From positions 7,130,001 to 7,194,000 of the forward strand of contig NZ_CP074102.1 in the NCBI RefSeq assembly GCF_018310535.1: a stretch of DNA of 64,000 nucleotides. The letters run 5' to 3'. Source of the DNA: Streptomyces mirabilis (GTDB lineage Bacteria > Actinomycetota > Actinomycetes > Streptomycetales > Streptomycetaceae). The notes under the pieces were generated by a model, which saw nothing but the letters and a program-made list of their open reading frames with translations, had not been told where the DNA came from and searched no databases. A program made the position numbers and the translations under genes. This document shows positions 44,944 through 54,461 of this stretch, piece by piece; position 1 is the first letter of the stretch; every line of letters starts with the position of its first letter.

Positions 44944-45918
44944 ATGCGAGGCATGACTCCGACCGCCCCGCCTGCCGCGGGCTCGCGCACACCCTGGGAA
45001 GAACTCCCTCGCACGCTGCGGGACGCCGTCGCGGACGTGCTCGGCGCGCCGGTGCGGACGGCCGTCACGCAGGAGGGCGGCTTCTCGCCCGGCGCTGCCG
45101 CCCGCGTGACCACCACGGACCGCCGCCGTGCGTTCGTGAAGGCGGTCAGCGCAGAGACGAACCCCGACAGCCCCTCCCTGCACCGAACGGAGGCGAGGAA
45201 CGCCTCCCTACTCCCGCCGAACACCCCGGCCCCCAGGCTCCTCGGCACCTACGACGACGGCACCTGGGTCGCCCTTGTCTTCGAGGACGTGGCGGGCCGT
45301 CAGCCCCATGTCCCTTGGCGGGAGGGCGAGTTCAGACGCGTGCTCGACGCCGTCGAGGAGTTGGGCCGCGCCCTGACGCCGGCACCGTTCGACGCCCCGA
45401 CCGCCGGACAGTCCCTGGCCCACGCCTTCCAGGGATGGCGGCAGCTCATCGCCTCCGGGGACACCGCGGGCGAGGGCCTCGACCCGTGGACCGCGGCGCA
45501 CCTGCGCGAACTGGCCGAACTCTCGGCCCCATGGGCCGAGTTCGCCACCGGCGACACCCTCGCGCACGCCGACCTGCGCGCGGACAACGTCCTGCTCACG
45601 GAGGACGGCAGGGTCGTCTTCGTCGACTGGCCGCACGCCGTGCGCGCCGCCCCGTGGTTCGACCTGCTGGTGATGCTTCCGTGCGTCCGCGCCCAGGGCG
45701 GCCCCGATCCGGAAGAGGTGTTCACCACCCACCCGCTGGGCCGCGACGCCGACCCGGACGGCGTCACCGCCACCCTGGCGGCCCTCGCCGGCTACTTCGT
45801 CCGGCACTCCCGGCAGCCACCGCCCCCGGGACTGCCGACCCTGCGCGCCTTCCAGCACGCCCAGGGCGCCGCCGCCCTCGACTGGCTCAGGAAGCGGCTC
45901 GCACCAACGCCCGCATGA
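44944..45918 (+). CDS. Aminoglycoside phosphotransferase-like kinase
   Basis: This is a 324-residue protein of the APH/choline kinase fold. Motifs include the catalytic loop LAHADLRADNVLL (the HxDxxxxN pattern, about 208-220) and FVDWPHAVRAAP, which carries the metal-binding Asp. The substrate is unknown; it could be a small alcohol or an antibiotic. ATGs at 44944 and 44953 are both possible. Its last 32 bases overlap the end of the convergent peptidase C26 gene, an antisense overlap. Confidence 0.85.
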   Translation: MRGMTPTAPPAAGSRTPWEELPRTLRDAVADVLGAPVRTAVTQEGGFSPGAAARVTTTDRRRAFVKAVSAETNPDSPSLHRTEARNASLLPPNTPAPRLLGTYDDGTWVALVFEDVAGRQPHVPWREGEFRRVLDAVEELGRALTPAPFDAPTAGQSLAHAFQGWRQLIASGDTAGEGLDPWTAAHLRELAELSAPWAEFATGDTLAHADLRADNVLLTEDGRVVFVDWPHAVRAAPWFDLLVMLPCVRAQGGPDPEEVFTTHPLGRDADPDGVTATLAALAGYFVRHSRQPPPPGLPTLRAFQHAQGAAALDWLRKRLAPTPA

Positions 45919-46612
45919 CCCTCAGGTCCTCGCCCATCTCGGGATGCCACTGGACACCCAACACCCAGCGGGGAGAGGCGAGTTCGATCGCCTCCACCGT
46001 CCCGTCGAGCGCGTGCGCCGAGGCCGTCAGTCCCTCTCCGAGGCGTTCGACCGCCTGATGGTGGTACGTCGGCACGGCACATGGCTCCGGCACGACATCC
46101 CCGTACAGACTCCCCGCCACCGGCGTCACCTCGTGCGGCCCGAAGACCCCGACGTCCTTCACATGCCCGTCGATGTGCTGGACGAGCGTGCCGCCGAGGG
46201 CGACGTTGAGGAGCTGCATGCCCCGACAGATGCCGAGGAGCGGCGTGTCGGCGGCCAACGCGGCGTCGATCAGGGCGAGTTCCCAGGCGTCGCGGGCGGC
46301 GGCCGGCGGTCCGGTCCGCGGGGAGCGCTCTGCGCCGTAGTGGACCGGGTCGACATCGGGGCCGCCCGCGATCACGAGGCCGTCGAGACGGGCGACGACC
46401 GACGCGGCGTGGGAGGGGTCGTCCGGCGGCAGCATCGCGGCGATACCCCCCGCCGCCTGGACGAGCCGCGGGTAGCCGGCCGGCAGCAGCGCGGCCTCCA
46501 GCTCCCACACCCCCCAGCGCGCCCCGGCCTCCAGATACGTACTCACGCCGATCAGCGGTCTGCCCACGCCGCTCACACCGCCCACGCCGTCCGCACCGTC
46601 CGTACCTCCCAT
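45887..46612 (-). CDS. Gamma-glutamyl-compound hydrolase (peptidase C26)
   Basis: This is a 241-residue class I glutamine amidotransferase-like hydrolase of the PuuD type. The catalytic triad is Cys129 in LLGICRGMQ, His223 and Glu225 in VQWHPE. PuuD-type enzymes split gamma-glutamyl-gamma-aminobutyrate or related compounds, releasing glutamate. The genomic company of a GlnA-like gamma-glutamyl ligase supports this role. The gene lies on the minus strand, 72 bases after the GntR gene in the same direction, and overlaps the phosphotransferase gene by 32 bases at its end. Confidence 0.9.
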   Translation of the reverse strand: MGGTDGADGVGGVSGVGRPLIGVSTYLEAGARWGVWELEAALLPAGYPRLVQAAGGIAAMLPPDDPSHAASVVARLDGLVIAGGPDVDPVHYGAERSPRTGPPAAARDAWELALIDAALAADTPLLGICRGMQLLNVALGGTLVQHIDGHVKDVGVFGPHEVTPVAGSLYGDVVPEPCAVPTYHHQAVERLGEGLTASAHALDGTVEAIELASPRWVLGVQWHPEMGEDLRVMRALVRAAS

Positions 46613-46684
46613 GCCGCGCTCCCTACGGATTCAATGGAATGCAGTCATACCTTTGAAAGTCCTCGTACGGTACCGGCAGACGCC

Positions 46685-47422
46685 TCACGCCAGGAAGCCC
46701 CGCAGGAGCGCCGCCGTCCCCGCGCAGTGCTCCCGCATCATCTCCCGCGCCCCGTCCGCGTCCCCGTCGAGCACCGCCTCGACCAGCGCGGTGTGCTGGC
46801 GCTGGGAGTGCTCCAGGTTCCGGACCAGGAGGGGGATGCAGTCGAGCAGGTCGTTGACGGAGGCGCGGACGGCCGCGTACTGGGCCGTCAGCGACGGCGA
46901 ACCGCTCAGCTCGGCGAGGGTGAGGTGGAGCAGGGTGTCCAGGCGCCGGTAGTCCGCCAGCGGCGCCTCGTGCGTGCGGGCCAGCGCCTCGCGCAGCCGC
47001 TCGGCCTGCTCCGGGGAGAGCCCGTGCGTCGCACACAGTCCCGCAGCGCCCACCTCCAGCACCTCACGGAAGCGCAGGACGTCCTCGATGTCGACCTCGG
47101 CGAACCGGCGCCGCAGCTCGTCCTCGCCGGGGGTCTCGGCCCTCGGCACCACGAACGTGCCGCCGTACCGTCCGCGCCGCGACTCGACAAGACCCTGGTC
47201 CTGGAGCACCTTCAGCACCTCGCGCAGCGTCACCCGGCTGATCCCCAGTCGCTCCGCCAGCTCCCGCTCCGCGGGCAGCCGTCCGCCGCCCGGCACCAGC
47301 CCCAGCCGGACCACCTGGAGGATCTGCTCCAGCGCCTCCTCGAAACCGTTGCCCGCCCGCACCGGCCGCAGCACCGGCGTCAGTCGGTCGTCCGCACCAC
47401 CGTCGGCTTCCGCCCGCGTCAT
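46685..47422 (-). CDS. GntR-family (FadR subfamily) regulator
   Basis: This is a 245-residue regulator. It has an N-terminal winged helix (about 35-100; LQVVRLGLVPGGGRLPAERELAERLGISRVTLREVLKVLQDQG, read in pieces) and a C-terminal FCD domain (about 115-235). The ATG at 47422 is better than a TTG at 47443. It is divergent from the GlnA-like ligase gene, separated by 77 bases, and transcribed with the peptidase C26 gene. It is probably the switch for the gamma-glutamylation island. Confidence 0.9.
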   Translation of the reverse strand: MTRAEADGGADDRLTPVLRPVRAGNGFEEALEQILQVVRLGLVPGGGRLPAERELAERLGISRVTLREVLKVLQDQGLVESRRGRYGGTFVVPRAETPGEDELRRRFAEVDIEDVLRFREVLEVGAAGLCATHGLSPEQAERLREALARTHEAPLADYRRLDTLLHLTLAELSGSPSLTAQYAAVRASVNDLLDCIPLLVRNLEHSQRQHTALVEAVLDGDADGAREMMREHCAGTAALLRGFLA

Positions 47423-47499
47423 CTGGTCGTGCCCCCTTCCCAAGCAATGGTTCTCCGCAATACCTTATGGCTCTCGGCTGACCCAAGGAGGCTTTTCCG

Positions 47500-48870
47500 G
47501 TGGCAGACCGCACACCCCCGCTCGCCGTCGAGGAGCTGCACGCCCTCGTCGCGGGCGGCGAGATCGACACCGTCGTCCTGGCCTTCCCCGACATGCAGGG
47601 GCGGCTCCAGGGCAAGCGGTTCGCCGCGCGCTTCTTCCTCGACGAGGTCCTCGAACACGGTACGGAGGGATGCAACTACCTCCTCGCCGTCGACACCGAG
47701 ATGAACACGGTCGACGGATACGCCATGTCCTCCTGGGACCGGGGCTACGGCGACTTCGCCATGCGCCCCGATCTCAGCACCCTACGGCGGGTGCCGTGGA
47801 ACGAGGGCACCGCCCTGCTCGTCGCCGACCTCGTCTGGAACGACGGCTCCCCGGTCGTGGCCGCGCCCCGCCAGATCCTGCGCCGCCAGCTCGACCGCCT
47901 CGCCGCACTCGGCTACACCGCCCAGGTCGGCACCGAGCTCGAGTTCATCGTCTTCAAGGACACCTACGAGCAGGCCTGGGACGCGGGCTACAAGGGGCTC
48001 ACCCCGGCCAATCAGTACAACATCGACTACTCGGTCCTCGGGACCGGGCGCGTCGAGCCGCTGCTGCGCCGCATCCGCAACGAGATGCAGGCCGCGGGGC
48101 TGACCGTCGAGTCCGCCAAGGGCGAGTGCAACCCCGGCCAGCACGAGATCGCCTTCAAGTACGACGAGGCCCTCGTCACCTGCGACCAGCACGCCATCTA
48201 CAAGACCGGCGCCAAGGAGATCGCCTCCCAGGAGGGCGTCTCGCTCACCTTCATGGCGAAGTACAACGAGCGCGAGGGCAACTCCTGTCACATCCACCTC
48301 TCGCTCGCGGACGCGGACGGCACGAACGTGATGGCCGGCTCGGCGCAGGACCCGGGCGGCATGTCCGACGTCATGCGGCACTTCCTCGCCGGGCAGCTGG
48401 CCGCCCTGCGCGACTTCTCGCTCCTCTACGCGCCCAACATCAACTCCTACAAGCGCTTCCAGCCCGGCTCCTTCGCGCCGACCGCCGTCGCCTGGGGATA
48501 CGACAACCGCACCTGTTCGCTCCGCGTCGTCGGCCACGGCCGCTCGATGCGCTTCGAGAACCGGCTGCCCGGCGGTGACGTCAATCCGCACCTGGCCGTC
48601 GCCGGGCTCGTCGCGGCCGGCCTGTACGGCATCGAACAGAAGCTGGAGCTGCCGGAGCCGTGCGCGGGCAACGCGTACACGGCCGAGTACGCGCACGTGC
48701 CCACCACCCTGCGCGAGGCCGCCGAGCTCTGGGAGAACAGCCCCATCGCCAAGGCCGCCTTCGGCGACGAGGTGGTCGCGCACTACCGCAACATGGCCCG
48801 CGTCGAGCTGGAAGCCTTCGACGCCGCGGTGACCGACTGGGAGCTGCGCCGCTCCTTCGAACGCATGTGA
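47500..48870 (+). CDS. glnA4: Glutamine synthetase-like gamma-glutamyl ligase (GlnA4/GlnA3 type)
   Basis: This is a 456-residue glutamine synthetase family protein. It keeps the ATP and metal motifs (VGTELEFIVF, ECNPGQHEIAF and a later FENRLPGGDVNPHLAVAG), but belongs to the Streptomyces GlnA3/GlnA4 group, which glutamylates amines such as polyamines or ethanolamine instead of ammonia. The GTG start at 47500 follows AAGGAGG by eight bases. It is first in an operon with an aldehyde dehydrogenase and an SDR. The gene-symbol is based on remembered synteny to S. coelicolor glnA4 and is moderately certain; the amine substrate remains inferred. Confidence 0.8.
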   Translation: MADRTPPLAVEELHALVAGGEIDTVVLAFPDMQGRLQGKRFAARFFLDEVLEHGTEGCNYLLAVDTEMNTVDGYAMSSWDRGYGDFAMRPDLSTLRRVPWNEGTALLVADLVWNDGSPVVAAPRQILRRQLDRLAALGYTAQVGTELEFIVFKDTYEQAWDAGYKGLTPANQYNIDYSVLGTGRVEPLLRRIRNEMQAAGLTVESAKGECNPGQHEIAFKYDEALVTCDQHAIYKTGAKEIASQEGVSLTFMAKYNEREGNSCHIHLSLADADGTNVMAGSAQDPGGMSDVMRHFLAGQLAALRDFSLLYAPNINSYKRFQPGSFAPTAVAWGYDNRTCSLRVVGHGRSMRFENRLPGGDVNPHLAVAGLVAAGLYGIEQKLELPEPCAGNAYTAEYAHVPTTLREAAELWENSPIAKAAFGDEVVAHYRNMARVELEAFDAAVTDWELRRSFERM

Positions 48871-48881
48871 GAGGTCCTTCC

Positions 48882-50261
48882 TTGTCGAACGAGCTCGCTC
48901 TCCAGGTACTCAACCCGGCCACCGAGGAGGTCCTCGCCACCGTCCCGGCCGCCACCGCGGCCGACGTGGACGGTGCCGTCGTGCGCGCCGCGCGGGCCCA
49001 GGCGAAGTGGGCGGCCCTCCCGCCCGCCGACCGCGCCCGCCTGCTGCGCCGCTTCGCGGCCGCCGTCGACGGACACCTGGAGGAACTCGCCCGCCTGGAG
49101 GTGCGCGAGGCCGGGCACACGGTCGGCAACGCCCGCTGGGAGGCGGGCAACGTCCGCGACCTGCTCGACTACGCGGCCGGGGGAGTGGAGCGGCTCACCG
49201 GCCGCCAGATCCCGGTTCCGGGCGGCCTCGACGTGACCATCCTCGAACCGCTCGGCGTCGTGGGTGTCATCGCGCCCTGGAACTTCCCGATGCCGATCGC
49301 CGCCTGGGGCACCGCCCCGGCGCTCGCGGCCGGCAACGCGGTCGTCCTCAAGCCCGCCGAGACGACCCCCCTGACGGCGCTCCGGCTGGCCGAGCTGGCT
49401 CTGGAGGCCGGTCTGCCCGAAGGGCTCTTCCAGGTGCTCCCCGGCCACGGCCCGGTCGCGGGCAACGCGCTCGTCGAGCACCCCGGCGTCGCGAAGATCG
49501 TGTTCACCGGGTCAACGACTGTGGGCAAACAGGTGTTGGCGAAGGGCTCGGCCCTGCTCAAGCGCGTCACCCTCGAACTCGGCGGCAAGAGCCCCAACAT
49601 CGTCTTCGCCGACGCGGATATCGAGGCCGCCGCCGCGGCGGCTCCGATGGCCTTCCTCGACAACTCCGGCCAGGACTGCTGCGCCCGTACCCGCATCCTC
49701 GTCCAGCGCTCCGTCTACGACCGCTTCGTCGACCTCCTCGCCCCCGCGATCGAGTCCGTCGTCGTCGGCGACCCCTCCGACGAGCAGACGCAGATGGGCC
49801 CGCTGATCTCCCGGGTGCAGCTGGAGCGCGTGCGCTCGTACGTCCCCGCCGACACCCCCGGCATCCGCGGAAAGGCCCCCGAAGGCCCCGGCTTCTGGTT
49901 CCCGCCCACCGTCCTCACCGAGGTCGAGCCCCACGCGCGGGTGGCCGTCGAGGAGGTCTTCGGCCCCGTCGCCGTCGTCCTGCCCTTCGAGGACGAAGCG
50001 GACGCGATCCGGCTCGCCAACGCCACCGAGTACGGCCTCTCCGGCTCCATCTGGACCCGTGACGTCGGCCGCGCCCTGCGCGTCTCCCAGGCCGTCCGCG
50101 CCGGGAACCTGTCCGTCAACTCCCACTCCAGCGTCCGCTACTGGACCCCCTTCGGCGGCTTCAAGCAGTCGGGGATCGGCCGTGAACTCGGTCCGGACGC
50201 GCTCACCGCCTTCACCGAAACCAAGAACGTCTTCATCAGCACGGAGGGCCCCGCACAGTGA
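48882..50261 (+). CDS. NAD(P)-dependent aldehyde dehydrogenase
   Basis: This is a 459-residue aldehyde dehydrogenase. Motifs include APWNFPMP (about 130), LELGGKSPNIVFADAD (about 230) and the active-site Cys region SGQDCCART (about 270). It begins at a TTG preceded by AGAGG, 11 bases after glnA4, and its stop overlaps the GTG start of the SDR gene by four bases. It would oxidise an aldehyde formed after amine glutamylation. No other start in frame fits the conserved N-terminus (LALQVLNPATEEVLATV). Confidence 0.9.
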   Translation: MSNELALQVLNPATEEVLATVPAATAADVDGAVVRAARAQAKWAALPPADRARLLRRFAAAVDGHLEELARLEVREAGHTVGNARWEAGNVRDLLDYAAGGVERLTGRQIPVPGGLDVTILEPLGVVGVIAPWNFPMPIAAWGTAPALAAGNAVVLKPAETTPLTALRLAELALEAGLPEGLFQVLPGHGPVAGNALVEHPGVAKIVFTGSTTVGKQVLAKGSALLKRVTLELGGKSPNIVFADADIEAAAAAAPMAFLDNSGQDCCARTRILVQRSVYDRFVDLLAPAIESVVVGDPSDEQTQMGPLISRVQLERVRSYVPADTPGIRGKAPEGPGFWFPPTVLTEVEPHARVAVEEVFGPVAVVLPFEDEADAIRLANATEYGLSGSIWTRDVGRALRVSQAVRAGNLSVNSHSSVRYWTPFGGFKQSGIGRELGPDALTAFTETKNVFISTEGPAQ

Positions 50262-51058
50262 CCGAAGCCACCGCAGGCACCGAAGGATTCATCTGCCGCC
50301 GCCTCGTCGGCCGTACCGCCGTCATCACCGGCGCCGGCAGCGGCATCGGTCTCGCCACCGCCCGCCGGCTCGCCTCCGAGGGCGCCCACGTCGTCTGCGG
50401 CGACGTCGACGACGCCCGCGGCAAGGCCGCAGCCGACGAGGTCGGCGGGATCTTCGTCAAGGTCGACGTCACCGATCCCGAGCAGGTCGAGGCGCTCTTC
50501 AAGACGGCGTTCGACACCTACGGCTCCGTCGACATCGCCTTCAACAACGCGGGCATCTCGCCGCCCGACGACGACTCCATCCTGGAAACCGGCCTGGAGG
50601 CCTGGAAGCGCGTCCAGGAGGTCAACCTCACCTCCGTCTACCTGTGCTGCAAGGCCGCGATCCCCTACATGCGGCGCCAGGGCAAGGGCTCCATCATCAA
50701 CACGGCGTCCTTCGTGGCCCGGATGGGCGCGGCCACCTCGCAGATCTCGTACACGGCCTCCAAGGGCGGCGTGCTGGCCATGTCCCGTGAACTGGGCGTC
50801 CAGTTCGCCCGCGAGGGCATCCGCGTCAACGCCCTGTGCCCGGGACCGGTCAACACCCCGCTGCTCCAGGAACTGTTCGCCAAGGACCCCGAGCGGGCCG
50901 CACGCCGGCTCGTCCACATCCCCGTCGGCCGGTTCGCCGAGGCCGAGGAGATCGCCGCGGCGGTCGCCTTCCTCGCCAGCGACGACTCCTCCTTCGTGAA
51001 CGCCTCCGACTTCCTGGTGGACGGGGGGATCTCGGGCGCGTACGTCACGCCCCTGTAG
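50258..51058 (+). CDS. Short-chain dehydrogenase/reductase
   Basis: This is a 266-residue SDR. The NAD(P)-binding motif is TGAGSGIGLATA and the catalytic YxxxK motif is SYTASKGG, with NNAGIS ahead of it. The C-terminal (FLVDGGISGAYVTPL) is typical. The GTG start overlaps the aldehyde dehydrogenase stop (GTGA). As the third gene of the operon it probably catalyses an oxidation of a glutamylated alcohol or amino alcohol. Substrate is not known. Confidence 0.9.
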   Translation: MTEATAGTEGFICRRLVGRTAVITGAGSGIGLATARRLASEGAHVVCGDVDDARGKAAADEVGGIFVKVDVTDPEQVEALFKTAFDTYGSVDIAFNNAGISPPDDDSILETGLEAWKRVQEVNLTSVYLCCKAAIPYMRRQGKGSIINTASFVARMGAATSQISYTASKGGVLAMSRELGVQFAREGIRVNALCPGPVNTPLLQELFAKDPERAARRLVHIPVGRFAEAEEIAAAVAFLASDDSSFVNASDFLVDGGISGAYVTPL

Positions 51059-51082
51059 ATCAACCCGGTATATGCACGTCCC

Positions 51083-52348
51083 ATGCGATATCGATCCGTT
51101 CGTGCCACTTTCGCGTGGATCCTGGTCGCGGCCGCCACCCTGGCGGCCGCGCCACCCGCCTCCTCCGGCCCCCGTCCCGACTGCCCGCGGCTTTCCGCGC
51201 CCTGGTACGGCGACAACCGTGCCCACCTGCAACAGGTGATCGACGAGCGAGGCACCTGCGCCGGGCCGATCCCCCCGGCGGGCCGCCCGGTCGCCGCCTT
51301 CGACTGGGACAACACCGTCACCAAGAACGACGTCACCGACGCCACCCTCGCCTGGGCCCTGGGACACGACAAGATCCTCCGCCCCGCGCGCTGGCGGGAC
51401 ACCAGCCAGTGGCTCACGGACGCGGCGGACCGGGCGCTGACCGCCGCCTGCGGCACCACCACACCCGCGGGCGCACCCCTCCCCACCTCGGCCGAGCCCC
51501 GCTGCGCCGACGAGATCCTCGAGATCCGCGAGAACGGCCGGACCATGAGCGGCGCCGCCGCCTTCGCCGGTACCTGGAACCACCGGCGCACCGTCCCCCA
51601 GTACGCCTGGGTGCCCCAGCTCTTCGCCGGACGCACCGTCGCCGAGCTGACCTCGTACGCCCGCAGCGCCCGCGCACAGGCCCTGGCCGCGCCCCTCGGC
51701 TCGACGCGCACCCTGGGCACGCACACCCTCCCGGCGTACGTCCGCTACTACGACCAGCAGCGCGAGCTGATCCGTACGCTCCAGAGGGCCGGATTCGACG
51801 TCTACGTCGTCTCCGCGGGCGCCGAACCGGTCACCGAGGTCTGGTCGCGGGGAGTCGGCATCGACGCCCGGCACACGATCGCCATCCGGTCGGTGCTCGA
51901 CCGGCGCGGCCGGATCACCACCTGGAACGAGGGCTGCGGCGGCGTACCGGCGACCCGGGGCGAGGCCATCCCGTACATCGACGGCAAGCGCTGCTGGATC
52001 AACCAGGAGATCTACGGCGTCCACGGCGCCGCGGCCTGGCAGCGGCAGGACCCACGCCACCGCACCGCGCTCGCGGCCGGTGACGCCGACACCGATGTGA
52101 CCTTCGTCGGGGACGCCACCGGAGCCCACCTGGTCCTCAACCGCAACAAGAGCGAACTCATGTGCCGCGCGTACGACGACGCCGACGGCCGCTGGGTGAT
52201 CAACCCGATGTTCATCGGGCCGCTGCCGCGCAGGCCGGAGCCGTACCCGTGCGCGACCAGCGCCCACAACGCGACCGGCGGCGGGGGGGAACCCGTCCTC
52301 AGGGACGACGGTTCGGTCGTACCCGACCAGAAGGACACCGTCTACTGA
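51083..52348 (+). CDS. Secreted HAD-superfamily phosphatase
   Basis: This is a 421-residue protein with an N-terminal signal peptide (MRYRSVRATFAWILVAAATL, cleavage after about residue 28). The HAD motif I is AFDWDNTVTKND (DxDNT pattern), a later VYVVSAGAE segment corresponds to motif II and FVGDATGAH to motif IV. Phosphoserine phosphatase-like enzymes of this type act on small phosphorylated compounds, here outside the cell. The gene is complete and starts 25 bases after the SDR stop, so it may be transcribed with the operon. Confidence 0.85.
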   Translation: MRYRSVRATFAWILVAAATLAAAPPASSGPRPDCPRLSAPWYGDNRAHLQQVIDERGTCAGPIPPAGRPVAAFDWDNTVTKNDVTDATLAWALGHDKILRPARWRDTSQWLTDAADRALTAACGTTTPAGAPLPTSAEPRCADEILEIRENGRTMSGAAAFAGTWNHRRTVPQYAWVPQLFAGRTVAELTSYARSARAQALAAPLGSTRTLGTHTLPAYVRYYDQQRELIRTLQRAGFDVYVVSAGAEPVTEVWSRGVGIDARHTIAIRSVLDRRGRITTWNEGCGGVPATRGEAIPYIDGKRCWINQEIYGVHGAAAWQRQDPRHRTALAAGDADTDVTFVGDATGAHLVLNRNKSELMCRAYDDADGRWVINPMFIGPLPRRPEPYPCATSAHNATGGGGEPVLRDDGSVVPDQKDTVY

Positions 52349-52391
52349 GCACCCGTGTACTGACGTTCGGGGCGCGCCCTAGAGTGCCGGA

Positions 52392-53252
52392 ATGAGCATG
52401 ACGCCTCCGCCCGGCTGGTACCGCGACCCCGCGTACCCGCTCGTCGAGCGCTGGTGGGACGGCACCGCCTGGACGGACCACCGGCGAGCACCCGAGGCAC
52501 CCCAAGTGCCCCTGGCACCGCCGCAACCCGTCGCCGGCGGCTCCGGCCGCGCCAAGGCCGTGGCGCTCGTCACCGCCGGAGTCGTCCTGGTCACCTCGAT
52601 CGTCACGGGCGCCTTCGTGCTCGGCCGGGAGGGCGGCGGCGGGGGCGCCGCGGCGACACGGACCACCCCGGCCGCCGCGCCCGCGCAGACCACCGGTTCC
52701 CCGGCCGGCCCGTCCTCCGCCGACCCGTCCGTCGTCGTGGACGAGCTCAACGGCATCGCCCTGCCGCTGCTCGACGGCTGGGTCCGCGCCCAGGACGTCG
52801 CCGAGGACGACGTCATGATGACCACCCCCGGCACCTACGACTGCCCGGGCGACCCCGGTCTGTGCCGGCACGGGCGGGTCATCTCGCGCACCGTCACCGC
52901 GAACGACGAGAGGTCCCCGAAGGCCCTCGCCGAGCACGACATCGCGGACGCCGCGAACACCGCGTACGACCGCGACCTCCTCGACAACCGGCCCTTCCAC
53001 GGCGTCACCTCCCACCGGCAGCTGCGGGCGAGCCCGGTCGCCGTCGCGGGCAGTGTCGGATACCTCGTGCGCTGGCAGGTGAAGACGGGGGTGGGACCCG
53101 GGGGCTACGTCGAATCGCTGGCGTTCCCCTCCGGCGTGGGCTCGCGGGCCCTGGTCATCGTCCGCTTCGTGTTCGACGCGGGTGCGGACGGGCCGCCGCT
53201 CACCGACATGGACCGGATCACCCAGGGGATCCGGCCGGTGGGCACGCGGTGA
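52392..53252 (+). CDS. DUF2510-domain membrane protein
   Basis: This is a 286-residue protein. The N-terminal DUF2510 motif (PPGWYRDP..... ERWWDGTAWTDHRR, about 5-32) is followed by a linker, one membrane helix (about 58-80; AVALVTAGVVLVTSIVTGAFVLG) and an extracytoplasmic domain of about 200 residues with two Cys residues (YDCPGDPGLCRHGR). Function is unknown. Such proteins are frequent in actinobacteria and often carry an extracellular sensor or ligand domain. The gene converges with the PLP enzyme gene, 6 bases away. Confidence 0.8.
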   Translation: MSMTPPPGWYRDPAYPLVERWWDGTAWTDHRRAPEAPQVPLAPPQPVAGGSGRAKAVALVTAGVVLVTSIVTGAFVLGREGGGGGAAATRTTPAAAPAQTTGSPAGPSSADPSVVVDELNGIALPLLDGWVRAQDVAEDDVMMTTPGTYDCPGDPGLCRHGRVISRTVTANDERSPKALAEHDIADAANTAYDRDLLDNRPFHGVTSHRQLRASPVAVAGSVGYLVRWQVKTGVGPGGYVESLAFPSGVGSRALVIVRFVFDAGADGPPLTDMDRITQGIRPVGTR

Positions 53253-53258
53253 GTCCGG

Positions 53259-54461
53259 CTACAGGAAGGTGTGGCCCTCTCCCCGGTACGTCGGGACGGC
53301 CGCCGTCACCGTGTCGCCCTCGATCAGGTGCAGCGCGTCGAACCGCTCGCACAGCTCCCCGGCCTTCGCGTGCCGGAACCACACCTTGTCGCCGATGAGC
53401 AGGTCGTCCGCCGGGGCGCCGAGCAGCGGCGTCTGCACCTCGCCGGGGCCCTCCTGGGGGTCGTACCGCAGGCCCTCCGGCAGATGGGGGACCGGCAGCC
53501 GGTCGGGGCCCGGGGCGCCCGAGGCCGGGTAGCCGCCGCCGAGCACGGTGACGACCCCGACGCCCGGCCTGCGTACCACCGGGTGCGCGAAGAGCGCTGC
53601 CGGACGTCCGCTGAACGACGTGTAGTTGTCGAACAGCCGAGGAACGTACAGTCCGGAGCCCGCCGCGATCTCGGTGACGGCGTCCTCGGCGGCCGTGTGC
53701 TGCACACTGCCCGTCCCGCCGCCGTTGACGTACTCGAGGTCCGGCTCCACGGCGCGTACGGCACGGACCACCTCGGCGCGCCGCTGCGCGAGCTCCTTGC
53801 GGGCGGTGGCCTGCATGAGCCTGATCGCACGCGACCGGAAGGGCCGCCCCGCGACGGCGTCACCGACTCCGGCGACATGACCCTCGTAGGCCATGATCCC
53901 CACCAGCTTGAACCCGGGCCGGCGGACCACGGCGCGGGCCAGGTCGGCGACCTGGGCGGGCGAGTGCAGCGGCGAGCGCAGCGCCCCGACCCGCACCCGG
54001 CCGCCGAGCAGCTTGAGGGAGGTGTCCAACTCCAGGCAGACGCGCACCACTTCGGTGCCGCCCCGGCGGGCCTCGTCGATCAGGCGGAGCTGGGCGGGGT
54101 CGTCGACCATGACGGTGACGACGGCGGCGAGCTTGGGGTCGGAGGTCAGCTCGGCGAAGCCCTGGGTGTCCGCCGAGGGGTAGGCGAGCAGGATGTCGTC
54201 GAAGCCGGAACGGGCCAGCCAGATCGACTCGGCCAGGGTGAAGGACATGATGCCCGCGAAACCGTCCCGCTCCAGGACGCGCTCGAGCAGGGCGCGGCAG
54301 CGCACCGACTTGCTGGCGACCCGGATCGGCTTGCCGCCGGCCCTGCGGACGAGGTCGTCCGCGTTCGCGTCGAAGGCCTCCAGATCCACGATCGCGAGAG
54401 GGGCGTCGAGATGAGCGGTGGCCCGGTCGTAGCGGGCCCGGTCTGCGGCGCGGGCAGTCAT
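53259..54461 (-). CDS. Alanine racemase fold-type III PLP enzyme (amino acid deaminase/aldolase-like)
   Basis: This is a 400-residue PLP-dependent fold-type III enzyme, related to alanine racemase and D-threonine aldolase. The N-terminal barrel begins PLAIVDLEAFDANADDLVRRAGGKPIRVASKSVRC, split here; the PLP-binding Lys is the K of RVASKS. The C-terminal part has the D-threonine aldolase-like domain and a metal-binding H segment (VWFRHAKAGELCERFD). The start at 54461 (ATG) is preferred over much longer frames that contain no recognisable domain. It could deaminate or cleave a D-hydroxy amino acid. Confidence 0.8.
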   Translation of the reverse strand: MTARAADRARYDRATAHLDAPLAIVDLEAFDANADDLVRRAGGKPIRVASKSVRCRALLERVLERDGFAGIMSFTLAESIWLARSGFDDILLAYPSADTQGFAELTSDPKLAAVVTVMVDDPAQLRLIDEARRGGTEVVRVCLELDTSLKLLGGRVRVGALRSPLHSPAQVADLARAVVRRPGFKLVGIMAYEGHVAGVGDAVAGRPFRSRAIRLMQATARKELAQRRAEVVRAVRAVEPDLEYVNGGGTGSVQHTAAEDAVTEIAAGSGLYVPRLFDNYTSFSGRPAALFAHPVVRRPGVGVVTVLGGGYPASGAPGPDRLPVPHLPEGLRYDPQEGPGEVQTPLLGAPADDLLIGDKVWFRHAKAGELCERFDALHLIEGDTVTAAVPTYRGEGHTFL

